Of a stretch of DNA of 64,000 nucleotides, positions 62,841 to 64,000 are shown in pieces. This stretch comes from Neostapfia colusana. Taxonomy: Eukaryota; Streptophyta; Magnoliopsida; Poales; Poaceae. How positions within the stretch are numbered: the first letter of the stretch is position 1; every line of letters starts with the position of its first letter. The stretch lies in assembly GCA_030760725.1 (NCBI GenBank), contig JASWHV010000005.1:29769241-29833240 (forward strand). Direction: 5' to 3'. The translations under genes were made by a program, and so were the position numbers. The notes under the pieces are model-generated. The model was not told the origin of the DNA. It searched no databases and was given only the letters and a program-made list of their open reading frames with translations.

Positions 62841-63188
62841 CAAACCGTGTATTGGGGAATTCAGTTGGACAGTCCGAGAGCTAATGTCAAAGATAGCTCC
62901 ATAATGTGTCAACCATGACATCCCCAAGATAATATCAATCCTTTGGCCTTTGAGTATGATAAGGCTCGCAGGATAGATGTTCCCACCCAAACATAAAGGT
63001 GCTCGTGAGACCATCTCATCTGTTGATATCTTGCCTCCGGGTGAGCTGATATGAAACGGATGCTTAACGGTGCTAAATGGAAGATTATTCTTCAGCACAT
63101 AGTCTCTGCTAATAAAATTGTGGGTGGCCCCGGAATCAAACATAATGAAAGTGGGCCGTTCATGTAAAGTGAACATGCCCGCTAAAAC
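62841..63188 (-). pseudogene. Gy-C protease, fused in frame to copia sequence
   Basis: VLAGMFTLHERPTFIMFDSGATHNFIS with the catalytic DSG, then SSPGGKISTDEMVSRAPLC and IILGMSWLTHYGAIFD. It corresponds to the Gy-A protease (ILAGMFQLH...). Gag and the zinc knuckle, which should precede it, are replaced by Ty1/copia reverse transcriptase at 63189. A frameshift near 62840 separates it from the Gy-C reverse transcriptase. Confidence 0.85.
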
Positions 63189-64000
63189 TTGGCGATGTGA
63201 ATCACGTGGAGAAGCTTGAAAACGTGCACAAAGACATACGCTGAATTGTATGTCCGGTCTTGACGCCGTGAGATACAAAAGTGATCCAATCATACTTCTG
63301 TATTCTTTTTTATCGACCGGGTCACCATCTTCGTCAAGTTCAAGTGTTGTTGCTATTCCCATTGGTGTCCGAAGAGGCTTGCATTTGACCATGTTGAAGC
63401 GCTTAAGAAGGTCCTTTGTATACTTAGTTTGATGCACAAAAGTTCCTTCTTTTGTTTGCTTGATTTGCAGCCCCAAAAAGTATGTGAGTTCTCCCATCAT
63501 ACTCATCTCAAATTCTGAACTCATCATAGCTGAAAACTTGGACACGAGATCATGAGAAGCACAACTAAAGATAATACCATCCACATACACTTGAACGAAT
63601 AATGAGTCATTGCCATGCTTAAGTACAAAAAGAGTTTTATCAACCTTGCCCATGGTAAACCCCTTTTCAAGTAAGAATGTTTTTAACCTATCATACCATG
63701 CTCTAGGGGCTTGTTTTAGACCGTACAAGGCTTTGGACAGTTTGTAAACATGATTAGGAAAATTTGGATTTTCAAAACCCGGTGGCTGCTTAACATAAAC
63801 CTCCTCCTCTATGTAGCCATTAAGAAAAGCACTTTTAACATCCATTTGATATAACTTGAAACCTTTAGATGCAGCAAATGCTAATAAAATTCTTATAGCT
63901 TCTAATCTAGCAACAGGAGCAAATGTTTTATCAAAATCTAGACCTTCAATTTAAGTGAAACCTTGAGCAACCAACCTAGCTTTATTCCTAACCACAACCC
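63189..64000 (-). pseudogene. Ty1/copia reverse transcriptase fragment (SIRE/Opie-Ji-like), runs off window
   Basis: From 64000 the minus strand reads VVRNKARLVAQGFT, a stop (TAA, 63951-63953), then EGLDFDKTFAPVARLEAIR, MDVKSAFLNGYIEEEVYVKQPPGF, KALYGLKQAPRAWYDRL, and the catalytic motif as YVDG (63576-63581) in place of YVDD. After it come EFEMSMMGELTYFLGLQIKQ, TKYTKDLLKRF, YRSMIGSLLYLTASRPDI and CARFQASPRDSHRQ, where gypsy protease begins. The wording is typical of the SIRE/Maximus group of grasses (Opie/Ji), from memory. RNase H is absent at the 3' side, replaced by Gy-C. The mutated active site and the stop make it inactive. Confidence 0.88.

Overview
This window is plant nuclear DNA, most likely from a grass. 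It is nested LTR retrotransposons from end to end. I found no host gene, rRNA, tRNA or CRISPR array. The grass call rests on the families present: Ty3/gypsy elements with 3-4 kb LTRs, a chromodomain-like integrase tail and an extra ORF before gag; Tat-lineage Ty3/gypsy elements with a second (archaeal-type) RNase H and an antisense gene; and Ty1/copia fragments. Every coding region is broken by stops, frameshifts, deletions or insertions. Element names below (Gy-A, Gy-B, Gy-C, Tat-0, Tat-1, Tat-2, L2) are mine.

Left part, 1-26.7 kb: three Tat-lineage derivatives. Tat-0 (+, 2562-13277) keeps a 3' spacer, a decayed antisense gene and the start of a 3' LTR. It is interrupted by an LTR fragment (3788-7015) and by a solo LTR (7551-10696). 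Tat-1 (+) has an RNase H / archaeal RNase H block (13278-14455), then integrase (19081-19818), a spacer, an antisense gene with a clear 79-nt intron (21201-24384) and its 3' LTR (24868-26162). Tat-2 (-, 14455-19080) lies between the two Tat-1 pieces. It has a 5' LTR, PBS, gag joined by deletion to RNase H, and integrase scraps. Ty1/copia debris follows at 26163-26706. Tandem arrays of about 55-bp units carrying CACGTG (G-box) motifs recur in LTR U3 regions and in Tat spacers.

Right part, 26.7-64 kb: a nested stack. An L2 LTR (+, about 26707-29899) abuts the 3' LTR of Gy-C (-), which is split into 29900-32261 and 58003-59822. Gy-A (-, 32262-58002) sits in that LTR, with 4.04-kb LTRs and a perfect CTCTC target-site duplication. 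Gy-B (-, 37672-48001) sits in the pol gene of Gy-A, with 3,433-bp LTRs and a 4-of-5 matching duplication. Hand-sampled LTR divergence (about 1% in Gy-B, about 2.5% in Gy-A) agrees with that order. The body of Gy-C follows (59823-63188) and fuses in frame to a Ty1/copia reverse transcriptase that runs off the window.

The most interesting signals are four. (1) In both Gy-A and Gy-B, the start codons of gag and of the upstream ORF0 directly follow splice-acceptor-like sequences, and a donor-like AG/GTA lies 26-28 nt past the tRNA primer site, which suggests a retrovirus-like splicing scheme. (2) Hairpins near the LTR ends and next to the polypurine tract are conserved across families, one with compensatory changes. 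(3) G-box arrays lie in the U3 of unrelated LTR families. (4) The Tat antisense gene keeps an intron at the same place in two copies. All of this is read by eye; transcripts or alignments would be needed to confirm it.
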